Assembly (NCBI RefSeq): GCF_001620265.1
Contig: NZ_CP012661.1
Coordinates: 3,764,501-3,828,500, forward strand
DNA length: 64,000 nucleotides
From: Frigidibacter mobilis
GTDB taxonomy: Bacteria; Pseudomonadota; Alphaproteobacteria; Rhodobacterales; Rhodobacteraceae
Reading direction: 5' to 3'
Both the position numbers and the translations under genes were made by a program. Position 1 is the stretch's first letter. Each line of letters starts with the position of its first letter. Below are positions 26,269-34,954 of the stretch, piece by piece. Under the pieces are notes generated by a model. The model was not told where the DNA came from. It made no database searches and was given only the letters and a program-made list of their open reading frames with translations.

Positions 26269-27048
26269 TCAAACCAGACCTTCGTAGGAGCCCCCATCCA
26301 CCTGCAGGTTCTGGCCGGAAATGAAGCTGGCCTGTACGCTGCACAAGAAGGCGCAGGCGTCGCCGAATTCGTGGGGCAGGCCAAACCGCTTGGCAGCGAT
26401 GGTGTCGGAAATTTCGGTCCGCGCAGTGTCGCGGTCGACGCCTTTTTCCCGCATAATCTTCTGCGCAAGGAATTCCTGGCGCGGCGTGTCGATCCGCTCG
26501 GGCAGAAGGTTGTTGATGGTGACATTGTCGATCACCACCTCGCGCGAGATTGCCTTGCTTACCGCGGTCAGGCCGGCACGGGCGGCGCAGGACAGGCCCA
26601 TGAATAATCTGGGCGATTTGACCATTGCCGAGGTGATGTTGACGATTCGGCCGAACCGGCGGGCCTGCATGCCCGGAATGAAGGCACGCATCATCTGCAC
26701 GGCGGGGATCAGGTTCATCTCGACCGCGCCGATCAGGGCGTCATGGTCCCAGTCGACAAGGGCACCCGGAGCCGGCCCGGCATTGTTGTTGACGAGAATG
26801 TCGATATCGCCCGCTCCGGCGATCAGCCGCGCCCTACCCTTCTCGTCGGACTGGTCCGCTGCGATGAACAGGACCTCGCCGCCGGTTTCGGCATGCAGCC
26901 GCGCCGCCGCGGCCTCGAGCTTTGCCTCGTCACGCCCGTTGAGAATAACGATTGCACCTTCGCGCGACAACGATTGCGCGCAGGCATAGCCGAGCCCTTG
27001 CGAGGATCCGCAGATCAATGCTCTGCGCTTGCTTAACCCAAGGTCCAC
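26269..27048 (-). CDS. Short-chain dehydrogenase family protein lacking the canonical Tyr
   Basis: A 259-residue SDR-fold protein with the cofactor motif CGSSQGLGYACA near the start, NNNAGP, and a catalytic-Ser region ITSAMVK. The usual Tyr-x-x-x-Lys is absent: the aligned segment reads GLSCAARAGLTAVSKAIS. An atypical SDR subgroup with such an LSxxxRAG segment is known; its reaction is not clear. The start is a GTG at 27048 with AAGGGGG upstream. It lies behind the divergent promoter shared with the extradiol dioxygenase gene. Confidence 0.83.
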   Translation of the reverse strand: MDLGLSKRRALICGSSQGLGYACAQSLSREGAIVILNGRDEAKLEAAAARLHAETGGEVLFIAADQSDEKGRARLIAGAGDIDILVNNNAGPAPGALVDWDHDALIGAVEMNLIPAVQMMRAFIPGMQARRFGRIVNITSAMVKSPRLFMGLSCAARAGLTAVSKAISREVVIDNVTINNLLPERIDTPRQEFLAQKIMREKGVDRDTARTEISDTIAAKRFGLPHEFGDACAFLCSVQASFISGQNLQVDGGSYEGLV

Positions 27049-27118
27049 GATAGCCCCCTTCCCTCTGGAAATCTGTTCGCTCCTACCGGGCTCCTCACCC
27101 GTACAGCTTGTAAAAGCC

Positions 27119-27134
27119 TATAAAGTAGTTTATA
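27119..27134. promoter_or_regulatory. AT-rich inverted repeat in SDR/extradiol dioxygenase promoter
   Basis: TATAAA-GTAG-TTTATA is an inverted repeat in the 145-bp divergent gap between the SDR and dioxygenase genes. Its core AAAGTAGTTT recurs, on the opposite strand, at 38620-38629 in front of the FAH-family gene. Possible operator or promoter element. Confidence 0.4.
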
Positions 27135-27193
27135 TATTTTTCAATGCCAAAGTTGAGCCATGTCTATCGTCCTGAACCCGGAAGAGATCCGTC

Positions 27194-28117
27194 ATGCCCT
27201 TGCCAGCTACCATCTTCAAACCGCCCTTCTCGATCACCCGTATGAGCCACGCCGTGTTTCAGGTGGGCGATCTGGCGGCCAGCCGTGATTTCTATCTCGA
27301 GGTTCTCGGCATGGCGATCAGCGACGAGAGCGCAGACACGATCTGGTTGCGGGGGCTGGAAGAAGGCTGCCACCACAGCCTCGTGCTGAAACGCGGCGCA
27401 CCGGGGTGCCAGCGGGTCGGTTTCCGGGTGCTGATGGAGGAGGACCTCGACTTGGTCGCGGCGCATTTCAGCGCCGCGGGCCTGCCCACGCAATGGGTGG
27501 AAGTGCCATACCAGAGCCGGACATTGCACACGGTGGACCCCGTCGGCACCCCGCTCGAATTCTGTGTGAGCATGGAGGTCCGACCGCGGCTTTTTCATCA
27601 TGTCGAGCGGTATCGCGGGGCCAGCGTCCAGCGCGCGGATCATGTGCAGGTGCTGACGCCCGGTGTGGCCCTGGCCCTGCAGTTCTACATGGGCATGGGC
27701 TTTCGGCTGTCGGAATATGTGCAGCCCGACGATGCCCCCGACCCGGTCTTCGTGTTCCTGCAACGCAAGGGAAACCCGCATGACGTGGTTTTCGCAAACC
27801 GAGGTACGCTTCAGCTTCACCATATCGCCTATACTGTGCCCGACAGTGCCGCATTGATCCATACGGCGGAACTGATGGTTCGGCGGGGCGAGGGTGACAG
27901 GGTGGAGTTTGGCCCGGCCCGGCATTTCAGTCCCGGGCTGGCGCGGTTTCTCTACATCCGAGACCCTGACGGCCACCGGATCGAGCTGTTCCCCTCGCAC
28001 TATCAGACGATGGATGTCGAGGATGCGCCGGTGCGCTGGTCACCCGAGGAATTCCGCATCGGCGGCTGGCAGGAGCCGCCGCAACGCTGGCTCGACGAGG
28101 CCATGTCTTTTGTCTGA
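27194..28117 (+). CDS. Extradiol ring-cleavage dioxygenase (type I, VOC fold)
   Basis: A 307-residue two-domain vicinal-oxygen-chelate protein. The metal ligands are in the second domain: H150 (ADHVQV), H209 (QLHHIAY) and E264 (RIELF). Their spacing closely follows that of homoprotocatechuate 2,3-dioxygenase (His-His-Glu), so it should open a catechol-type ring next to the hydroxyls using Fe(II) or Mn(II). The first domain repeats the fold at about residues 15-125. It begins the plus-strand side of a divergent promoter with the SDR gene. The exact catechol substrate is not determined by sequence. Confidence 0.87.
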   Translation: MPLPATIFKPPFSITRMSHAVFQVGDLAASRDFYLEVLGMAISDESADTIWLRGLEEGCHHSLVLKRGAPGCQRVGFRVLMEEDLDLVAAHFSAAGLPTQWVEVPYQSRTLHTVDPVGTPLEFCVSMEVRPRLFHHVERYRGASVQRADHVQVLTPGVALALQFYMGMGFRLSEYVQPDDAPDPVFVFLQRKGNPHDVVFANRGTLQLHHIAYTVPDSAALIHTAELMVRRGEGDRVEFGPARHFSPGLARFLYIRDPDGHRIELFPSHYQTMDVEDAPVRWSPEEFRIGGWQEPPQRWLDEAMSFV

Positions 28118-28212
28118 ACCGGCCCGTGGCGCCGTGCAGCGGCAAGGAGCGGCGGCACAGTCCGGGAACGGATCGGTGAATTTCTAGACTTGCACAGTGG
28201 GAGGAAATCCAG

Positions 28213-29031
28213 ATGACTGATACCCAAGACGACGGGTCCGAAGAGGCCCCGAACGAGTTCCGGATGACGCGCCGAAGCGCGATTGCGGCCTTGGCGGCGG
28301 GCACGATATTACCGATTTCCGGGCTGGTGCGCCCCGCCTTGGCCTTCGACGCGCAACAGGCTCTGCAGACCGAGGCCTTTCTGGATGAAACCTTTGGTGG
28401 CCGCTGCATGGTGGCGGCCGAGGCGGTCGAAGGGCCCTACTACATCGATGAGAGGATCGTGCGCTCGGACATCCGCGACGATCAGCCCGGCCTGCGGCTC
28501 GAACTCGACTTCCAGATCGTCAACGCCAATGCCTATTGCAGGCCCGTTCCCGGAGCGGTGGTCTCGATATGGCATTGCAACGCCTTGGGCGAATACAGCG
28601 GCTATCTGTATCAGCTTCCGGATGCCCCGCCGGACTTCACGCTGATGGACCCCGCGACCGGGCATTTTCCGCCTAGGGGTGCCGAGCGTTTTCTGCGCGG
28701 CGTCCAGACGGCCGATGCAGAGGGCCGGGTCAGGTTCACCACGATTTTTCCCGGCTGGTATCGGCCGCGTGTAACGCATCTCCACATGCGTGTCTATCTG
28801 AGCGACACCGCATCGCTGACGACGCAGCTCTATTTCCCCGATTCACTGTCGACCGCGGTCTATTCCAGCTCGGAGGCCTACGTGAAGCGCGGCCCTTCGC
28901 CGTTCAACATCGGGAATGATCCGATCCGCGCCCAAAGCGGGCTGGTTGGCGGAAGCGACATCATGTCTCTCACGATGGGGGAAGATGGTGTTCTGCGCGG
29001 TCAGCAGATCATCGGCGCCTCTCACATCTGA
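28213..29031 (+). CDS. Tat-exported intradiol dioxygenase-like protein
   Basis: A 272-residue protein with a twin-arginine signal (MTRRSAIAALAAG) after a short acidic leader, followed by an intradiol dioxygenase domain. Fe(III) ligands are visible as Tyr in GPYYID, Tyr in GWYRPR, and two His in THLHMRV, as in protocatechuate 3,4-dioxygenase beta subunits. A Tat signal implies folding with its metal in the cytoplasm and export to the periplasm. GGGAGG precedes the ATG. It is 95 bp behind the extradiol dioxygenase gene and followed by a strong terminator. Substrate unknown. Confidence 0.88.
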   Translation: MTDTQDDGSEEAPNEFRMTRRSAIAALAAGTILPISGLVRPALAFDAQQALQTEAFLDETFGGRCMVAAEAVEGPYYIDERIVRSDIRDDQPGLRLELDFQIVNANAYCRPVPGAVVSIWHCNALGEYSGYLYQLPDAPPDFTLMDPATGHFPPRGAERFLRGVQTADAEGRVRFTTIFPGWYRPRVTHLHMRVYLSDTASLTTQLYFPDSLSTAVYSSSEAYVKRGPSPFNIGNDPIRAQSGLVGGSDIMSLTMGEDGVLRGQQIIGASHI

Positions 29032-29051
29032 GCAACAGCTCAAGCGGCCAT

Positions 29052-29088
29052 GAGCAGGGCGGTCCGTCAGGATCGCCCTGCTCCTTTT
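29052..29088 (+). terminator. Rho-independent terminator after intradiol dioxygenase gene
   Basis: GAGCAGGGCG (29052-29061) pairs perfectly with CGCCCTGCTC (29074-29083), followed by CTTTTG. It lies about 20 bases behind the dioxygenase stop. The rest of the gap to the convergent TRAP gene contains GC-rich palindromic sequence (around 29183-29205) that may terminate the opposite transcript. Confidence 0.8.
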
Positions 29089-29216
29089 GGGTGGCCCAAC
29101 TCCTCGCGCCACCCCGGCGATGGAGGTTCGGCCCGGCACAATGGCAAACGACGGCACCGGGGTGCCGCCGCAGCTTCTGCTCTGCCAGCCGGCCGGCCGG
29201 CAGGGCCGCAGACGCG

Positions 29217-31178
29217 TCACATCGTGGAAGGCAACCATGTGACCAGGGCAGGGAAGGCCAGCAGCAACCCGATCTTGAACAAGGTCGAGGCGAAGAAGGG
29301 CCAGCAGCCACGATAGACAGTGCCAATCGGAATCCGGTTGTCGAGCGAGGCTATTACGAACATGTTGAGCCCGAATGGCGGCGAAATCATCCCCGCCTCC
29401 ATGCACATGATGGTCATGATGCCCCACCAGACCGGATCGAACCCCAGACCTGTCACCAGCGGTGCGAAGAACGGGATGGTCACCACCATCATGGCGAAGG
29501 GGTCCATGACGGTTCCAAGCACCAGATAGCAGGCGACAAGTGCCAGCACGATCCCGAAGGGGCTAAGACCCAGTCCCGTGATGAATCTGGTGAAAGCCGC
29601 GGGAACACCGCTGATCCCGAAGAAGAAGGACAGCACGACAACGCCGAAGATCAGCGAATAGATCATCGCCAGGGAGCCGGTCGAGTCGGCCATTGTCGCC
29701 CAGAACCGAGAGGGCGTGAGCTTGCCCCGGAACAGGGCAACCAGGAAGGCACCCCCCGCACCAACCGAGCCGGCCTCCAGTTCGGTGAAAAAGCCGAGGT
29801 AGATCCCGCCCAGCACAACCCCAAGCAAAAGGATCACCGACCAGGATCCGCGGGCCGCCCTGGCGATCTCCTGAAACGAGGCTGCGGCGCCTTTCACCGC
29901 GTCGCCCGGCCTCAGCCAGAGCCAGACCGCGACTGTGAACATGTAGAACAATGTCGCCAGAATGCCCGGAATGACGGCACCCACAAACAGCTGGCCAACG
30001 GATTGTTCGGTCAGTATGGCGTAAAGGATCAGCGCCGAGGACGGCGGAATGAGCTGGCCGAGTGTACCACCGGCGGCGATGGTTCCCGTTGCAAGGGAAG
30101 GTTGGTAGTTGCGCTGCTGCATCTCGGTTAGAGCGATCTTGCCGACGGTGAGTTGCGTGGCGATGGACGAGCCGGTGAGTGTGCCGAACAGGGCACATGC
30201 GAGGATCGAGGCATGTGCCAGCCCATCACGCACATGGCCCAGCAACGCATTGCACAGCGCAAACAGGTCCTTGCCGATCCCCGCCACGCCGGCGAAGGCC
30301 CCCATGAGCAGGAACAATGGCATCACTGACAGACTGTCCCGGGTAACGAATTGCGAAGGTTCCGAGCCGAGAATCTCCAGCGTACTACGAGAGCCCAGGA
30401 TATTGGCGACGCCGATGATCCCGATCACCCCCATCGTCACGCCGATCGGCAGGCCGAGCATGATGGCGACCCAAAGCAGAACAAAGGCGACGACTGCCAG
30501 AGTGGTGCTGTTGGCGGGCAGGACGGCCTGGTAAATCGCGCCATCGGCAAGTCCGAACAGGACGAGAATGGAATGAAACGCGATGCCTGCAGCAATCAGG
30601 GCAATCAAGCGCGCGACTGGGCCTGTGACAGCCACCGCAACAATCACCAGCCGCAACGCCATCACCGCCTGAAGCAGAGCAACCACAAGACAAGAGCTGG
30701 CCATGATGTAGAAAAAGGGAGCCTTGGGAGTCAGCGTAATCATCGTTGTTTCGCGCGTGGCCTGCATTGCCTCGGCGGACATCCATGTCCGCATCCCGAC
30801 CAGTGCGAAGAACACCGCGATCAGTATTGGCGTCACAGCGGTCAGCCATGCTTTCACCGAGCCCGGCAGAAACGAGGAGAGGAGATCGACACTGAGCGCT
30901 GACCCCTTGCTCAGCCCATAAGGCAGGGCCGTCGAGGCCGCCACGGCGACCAGCAGCGCCAGCAACTCGTTCAGGCCGTAGATTGCCGTTCGGAAGAAAG
31001 TGCGCAGGATGATGTCAACGATCGTCGAAAAGGACATCAGCAGGATCGCGGCAACCGCAAGGATTGCGATCCGCTGCGTGATCGCCCTGAGAACTCCTTC
31101 CAACATCTCGATGCGCCCGCCCCAGTTTTGCGCCGGTACTGGGTCGCTGGCGCCTTCCATAGGGTCTGTGTGGTCCAT
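29217..31178 (-). CDS. TRAP transporter fused permease (DctQ-DctM)
   Basis: A 653-residue membrane protein combining a DctQ-like small-subunit domain (about residues 25-195) with a DctM large subunit (about 220-650: LPIGVTMGVIGI, MPLFLLMGAFAG, GTLGQLIPPSSALILYAI, ISPPFGLNMFV). A linker rich in hydrophobic helices joins them. GGGAGGAA precedes the ATG at 31178. A binding protein is needed for function; the nearest is the DctP-like gene at 36871. It lies downstream of the quinone oxidoreductase gene on the same strand, so it may be the last gene of that operon and would import an aromatic or ring-cleavage acid. Confidence 0.92.
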   Translation of the reverse strand: MDHTDPMEGASDPVPAQNWGGRIEMLEGVLRAITQRIAILAVAAILLMSFSTIVDIILRTFFRTAIYGLNELLALLVAVAASTALPYGLSKGSALSVDLLSSFLPGSVKAWLTAVTPILIAVFFALVGMRTWMSAEAMQATRETTMITLTPKAPFFYIMASSCLVVALLQAVMALRLVIVAVAVTGPVARLIALIAAGIAFHSILVLFGLADGAIYQAVLPANSTTLAVVAFVLLWVAIMLGLPIGVTMGVIGIIGVANILGSRSTLEILGSEPSQFVTRDSLSVMPLFLLMGAFAGVAGIGKDLFALCNALLGHVRDGLAHASILACALFGTLTGSSIATQLTVGKIALTEMQQRNYQPSLATGTIAAGGTLGQLIPPSSALILYAILTEQSVGQLFVGAVIPGILATLFYMFTVAVWLWLRPGDAVKGAAASFQEIARAARGSWSVILLLGVVLGGIYLGFFTELEAGSVGAGGAFLVALFRGKLTPSRFWATMADSTGSLAMIYSLIFGVVVLSFFFGISGVPAAFTRFITGLGLSPFGIVLALVACYLVLGTVMDPFAMMVVTIPFFAPLVTGLGFDPVWWGIMTIMCMEAGMISPPFGLNMFVIASLDNRIPIGTVYRGCWPFFASTLFKIGLLLAFPALVTWLPSTM

Positions 31179-31289
31179 CCAAGTTCCTCCCGAAATCCGT
31201 TATGTCGCAGCCCATGTCCGTGACCTGGTTCCGCTGTTTCTGTCCGATTGATCTAGGGGCTGTGCCGTGTGCGACCGGCCCGGCCCGCA

Positions 31290-32297
31290 TCACGAAAACA
31301 GGGCGTCAGGCACCAGTATGAGCTTGCCCATCGAGGCGCGGGTCTCAAGCGCCTGATGGGCCGAGACGGCATCCGACAGGCGAAAGCGCCCGCCAATCTG
31401 GATCTTGAGCGCACCGCTGGCCACCAACCTCGCCAGTTCGTCCAACTCGGCCAAGATCAGCGGCTTGTCGTCCAGATATTGCCTGAGCCAGAAGCCGGAG
31501 ACGAAGGCACATTTGGGGCACAGGTTCTGGGTGTCGATCTGCCAGCGATCCTCGCTGGTCAGACCGTAGGCACAGACCCGGCCAAATGTCTTGAGCAACG
31601 CGAACGATGTCGCGGCCACCTCCCCGCCGGTGACCTCCATCACCACATCGACGCCTTTTCCGCCTGTCAGCGTGCGCACCTCTTCGCCCCAGCCGGCGCG
31701 GCTGTAATCGACGGCGGCATCCGCGCCAAGCGAAAGGACCAGGGCGCGCTTTTCTTCGCTGCTTGCGCATCCGATCACCTTTGCGGCGCCGTAATGGCGC
31801 GCAAGCTGGATGGCAATCGAACCCACGCCGCCAGCCGCGGCCTGCACCAGCACGGTGTCGCTCTTGTCCATGCGCACATGCTTCTTCAGGATCAGCGCAG
31901 CTGTAAGGCCCTGGACAAACAGCGCCAGCGCCTCGGCGTCGGGCAACGTATCGGGCAGTGGGTAGACGCGGATTTCAGGGGCCGCCACGAACTCGGCATA
32001 GCTGCCCTGACCCGGGAAAACGAGCACCCGGCGCCCCACAAGGCCGGGATCCGCACCCTCACCGACCGCCTCGACGATGCCCACGGCCTCACCGCCAAGC
32101 AGATAGGGCAGCGGGGTCGGCACGGCGTAAGTGCCGCCGCGCCGGCGGATGGTGTCGGCAAAATTCACGCCGGTGGCCCGGGTACGGATCACCACCTCGC
32201 CCGCGGCAGGTTGCGGCACGGGAACGCTCTCGTAAGTCAGTACTTCAGGGCCGCCGTGGCCATGCAGCCGAATCGCCTTCATCATCGCGCCGGTCAT
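31290..32297 (-). CDS. Quinone oxidoreductase-type zinc-independent MDR dehydrogenase
   Basis: A 335-residue medium-chain reductase of the QOR family: GEAVGIVEAVG, the NADPH-binding AAAGGVGSIAIQLAR, and no zinc-ligand cysteines at the catalytic site. It reduces quinones or enones with NADPH. It overlaps the dienelactone-hydrolase gene upstream by ATGA. Reduction of an unsaturated ring-cleavage product such as a maleylacetate-like compound is possible in this context but is inference. Confidence 0.88.
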   Translation of the reverse strand: MTGAMMKAIRLHGHGGPEVLTYESVPVPQPAAGEVVIRTRATGVNFADTIRRRGGTYAVPTPLPYLLGGEAVGIVEAVGEGADPGLVGRRVLVFPGQGSYAEFVAAPEIRVYPLPDTLPDAEALALFVQGLTAALILKKHVRMDKSDTVLVQAAAGGVGSIAIQLARHYGAAKVIGCASSEEKRALVLSLGADAAVDYSRAGWGEEVRTLTGGKGVDVVMEVTGGEVAATSFALLKTFGRVCAYGLTSEDRWQIDTQNLCPKCAFVSGFWLRQYLDDKPLILAELDELARLVASGALKIQIGGRFRLSDAVSAHQALETRASMGKLILVPDALFS

Positions 32298-33082
32298 CGG
32301 GCCACCCTCGGTTGAAGCGGGTTCTCGCGCGCCCCAAGGTGCGTATCGAGGAACCCGAGTGTCTGCCTCCAGCTTTGCTGGGAGGCCGCGTATTCCGGCT
32401 CTGCCGGGTCGAACGTCAGGAAGGCATGCCCTTGACCGGGCAAAACCACAATGTCATGCGGCTGGCCCGAGCGCGCGATGCCATCGCGCGCCGCGTCGAT
32501 CACTTCTGCCGGAACGAACTCATCGCTGTCACCCCAGAAGGCCAGCAGCGGCGTGCCGCAGCCGGCAAGGTCATCAAGCGGCACAAAGGGCGACAGCTCG
32601 GTGGCCGGCCTGGGGGAGAGCGTCGCATAGAACAGCACCGTAGCCTCGAAAGCCGCGCGGGACGCCAGGGACACAGCCAGCGCGCCGCCGATGCAAAAGC
32701 CCATCACGGCAAGCCCCCGTTCGGGGTGTTGCAGCCGAATATGGGCAATCATGGCCTGAAGGTCGCGCATCGCCACCCGGCGGTCGAAGGCCATGATGCG
32801 GGCGATTCCGGCCTTGTCGTCACCATCCGCGACGGGCCAGAGCCGAGAGAACAGTTCCGGCACCAGGGCAACATACCCCTCTGCCGCCAGGCGCTTGCCC
32901 AGCATACGATAGAAAGGGCTGCGCCCGAACATGTCGCTTGCCACCAACACACAGCCACGCGGCGCGCCCTGCGGCATGAACAGCGAGGCCTGCAACGGGC
33001 CGTCGAGCGTATCGATGGAAAGAAACGTCTCGGTGATCGAGGCGTGTCCCGGAAATCCGGGATCAGATTTATCGTGGCACAT
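32294..33082 (-). CDS. Dienelactone hydrolase family protein
   Basis: A 262-residue alpha/beta-hydrolase of the DLH family with the catalytic triad Cys (GFCIGG), Asp (WGDSDEF) and His (GQGHAF). Dienelactone hydrolases open dienelactones to maleylacetate in aromatic degradation. It is the first gene of the minus-strand operon with the quinone oxidoreductase (ATGA overlap) and possibly the fused TRAP permease. The 110 bp before it contain the inverted repeat GACTTTAAGTC and the divergent promoter shared with the hydrolase at 33193. Confidence 0.9.
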   Translation of the reverse strand: MCHDKSDPGFPGHASITETFLSIDTLDGPLQASLFMPQGAPRGCVLVASDMFGRSPFYRMLGKRLAAEGYVALVPELFSRLWPVADGDDKAGIARIMAFDRRVAMRDLQAMIAHIRLQHPERGLAVMGFCIGGALAVSLASRAAFEATVLFYATLSPRPATELSPFVPLDDLAGCGTPLLAFWGDSDEFVPAEVIDAARDGIARSGQPHDIVVLPGQGHAFLTFDPAEPEYAASQQSWRQTLGFLDTHLGARENPLQPRVAR

Positions 33083-33192
33083 GAGGTCCCCCCGTTTGTA
33101 ACCTTGTCTTAGTGCAGGAAAGACTTTAAGTCAAAACCTAGATGTATGATTGTTTAGCTTGACACGAGTCGAGCGGCACTTCGGATGCAAGG

Positions 33193-34032
33193 ATGGCGGC
33201 AATGATGGGACCAACCGACCTAGGCTACCCCGACGGGACAGAGCGGACAGTCGAAATCGTGCCCGGGGCCGCGCTGCGCTGCTGGGACTCGGGCGGGCGC
33301 GGCGCCGCCGTGATATTCGCCCATCCGCATACTGGAAACCATCTTTCGTGGGGGGCGCAAGCCGCGGCCTTTGCGGCGCACGGGTTTCGGGTCATCGCCT
33401 TTTCGCGGCGGGGCTATCTCGGCTCTACGCCACTGCTCGACGCAGGCGAGGCGACGCAGGCCGACGATGTTGCCGCACTCCTTGACCGCCTGGACATCGC
33501 CGCCGCCCATTTCGTCGGCGTTGCGGCGGGTGGCGCGACCGTGCTCGATGTCGCGTTGAGTCATCCGGGCAGAACGCTGTCTGTTGCTGCGGCGTCCAGT
33601 CTGATGGGCTTTGACGACCCCGATTTCCGCTCGCGCCTGACGGTGCTGAAGGAAAGCTGGTTTCGGGCCCTGCCGCATGAGGCCCGCGAGCTTGGCGCCT
33701 CGTTCCGGGCCTTCTGCCCGCAGGAGGTGGAAAGGTGGCGCGGCATTTTCGCAATGAACCCGCCGCTGGCCGCGCCAAAGGAAGGGAGGATGCTGCAACA
33801 GCCGCTCCGGTCCGAGATAGATTATGAGGGGCTCAACCGCTATGGCGGGCCGATCCTGCTGGCGACAGGTGCGGCCGATCCCTACATGCCGCCGCGATTG
33901 CTGCGTCATGTCGCCGAACGCGTGCCAGACGCGCAGGTCCATGTTTTCGAGCAAGCCGCCCATGCGCCGCATGTCGAGACGTCCGATGAGTTCAACCGCG
34001 TGATCGGCGGTTTCATCGCCCGGATACCCTGA
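33193..34032 (+). CDS. Alpha/beta hydrolase-fold protein with Ala at the nucleophile position
   Basis: A 279-residue alpha/beta-hydrolase-fold protein. The oxyanion region FAHPHTGNHLSWG, an acid candidate in GAADPYMP and a histidine in QAAHAPH are present. However, the nucleophile elbow reads G-V-A-A-G, with Ala about residue 111 where Ser, Cys or Asp is expected. It may be catalytically inactive, or act by a different mechanism. The start could also be the ATG pair at 33202/33205, which is better spaced from AAGG. It is divergent from the dienelactone-hydrolase operon. Confidence 0.8.
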   Translation: MAAMMGPTDLGYPDGTERTVEIVPGAALRCWDSGGRGAAVIFAHPHTGNHLSWGAQAAAFAAHGFRVIAFSRRGYLGSTPLLDAGEATQADDVAALLDRLDIAAAHFVGVAAGGATVLDVALSHPGRTLSVAAASSLMGFDDPDFRSRLTVLKESWFRALPHEARELGASFRAFCPQEVERWRGIFAMNPPLAAPKEGRMLQQPLRSEIDYEGLNRYGGPILLATGAADPYMPPRLLRHVAERVPDAQVHVFEQAAHAPHVETSDEFNRVIGGFIARIP

Positions 34033-34048
34033 GCCGCCTTCGGGACCG

Positions 34049-34954
34049 CTATCTGACCAGACGGTCCGCGCGCGCCAGCACCTCCTCGGGCACGGTCAGG
34101 CCAAGCAGGCGGCAGGTGCGCAGGTTCAGAACCAGCCTCGGCGGGATTGACAGATCGACCGGGATCATCGCGGGGGGTGTCCCGGCAAGCAGGCACGCCG
34201 CCTGGGCGGCGCCGCGCCGCCAGATCGCCGGAAAATCGGGTGCAAACCCCGCAACCCCATCGGCCAGAGCCAGAGATTCCAGCCCGATGGCCGGCAATCC
34301 TTGCGCCAGTGCTGCGGCAGAAATCGCAGCGCCGTTGGCGTTGAACATCTCGTGGGGCCCGACCGTGACCGCCTGCCTGCCCTCGGCCGCCATTCTGGCG
34401 AGCGTGGCCACCAGATCCTCCGCCGAGGTGCAGGTATAGGCGCGCAGGTCGATGCCAAGCACCTTGGCGGCCTCCGTCATCCGCTCAAGCGCCGGTTGGG
34501 CGATGGCATAGCCGGGGTTGTGCAGGTGCCCGACCCGCGCCAGATCCGGCTTCAGCCCGCGCAGCAGGCGAAGCTGGTCTTGCTGGAACGTCGGGGAAAA
34601 CGAGATGCCGGTCAGGTTGGGCGGCAGCACTCCGCCACCGCCCGGGCCACCCGCCATGTCCATCGACCATGTCACGATTGGGCAAGCGGCGCCCGCCTCC
34701 AGCAGGGCAAGCGTCGCATTGGTCATGAAGGACAGCAGCACATCGGGCTGCTCGGCGACGATGGCAGCCGCCAGAGCGGCCGTCTGCCGGTAGTCCCGAT
34801 TGCCGAAGGCCCGGTGGATCTGCAGCCCCGGCCCCTCGGCCCAGCCAAGCTCGGCCAGCGCCGATTGGGCCAGATCCATCATATCGGTGTGAAAGGCTTC
34901 GACCGCCGCATAGGTGAACAGCCACAGATGCCGGGGCGCTTCGGAGCCGCTCAT
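34049..34954 (-). CDS. ABC-type substrate-binding protein-like (ABC_sub_bind family), no signal peptide
   Basis: A 301-residue protein resembling the TrpX-like ABC transporter substrate-binding family: an alternating alpha/beta two-lobe fold with segments such as PDVLLSFMTNATLALLE, GISFSPTFQQDQLRLLR and the late GAAQAACLLAG. No signal peptide is visible: the start overlaps the preceding monooxygenase stop by ATGA and runs directly into the mature-like fold. No cognate permease is nearby. It may work in the cytoplasm as a sensor or chaperone, or be misannotated by homology. Confidence 0.72.
   Translation of the reverse strand: MSGSEAPRHLWLFTYAAVEAFHTDMMDLAQSALAELGWAEGPGLQIHRAFGNRDYRQTAALAAAIVAEQPDVLLSFMTNATLALLEAGAACPIVTWSMDMAGGPGGGGVLPPNLTGISFSPTFQQDQLRLLRGLKPDLARVGHLHNPGYAIAQPALERMTEAAKVLGIDLRAYTCTSAEDLVATLARMAAEGRQAVTVGPHEMFNANGAAISAAALAQGLPAIGLESLALADGVAGFAPDFPAIWRRGAAQAACLLAGTPPAMIPVDLSIPPRLVLNLRTCRLLGLTVPEEVLARADRLVR

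Noticed and set aside
29183..29205. GC-rich palindromic sequence before the TRAP stop
   Set aside because: Could be a terminator for the minus-strand gene, but the stem is ambiguous and lacks a U-run, so it is not listed as a separate feature.
29091..30131. 346-residue plus-strand open frame
   Set aside because: Antisense of the fused TRAP permease; no membrane or enzyme motif.
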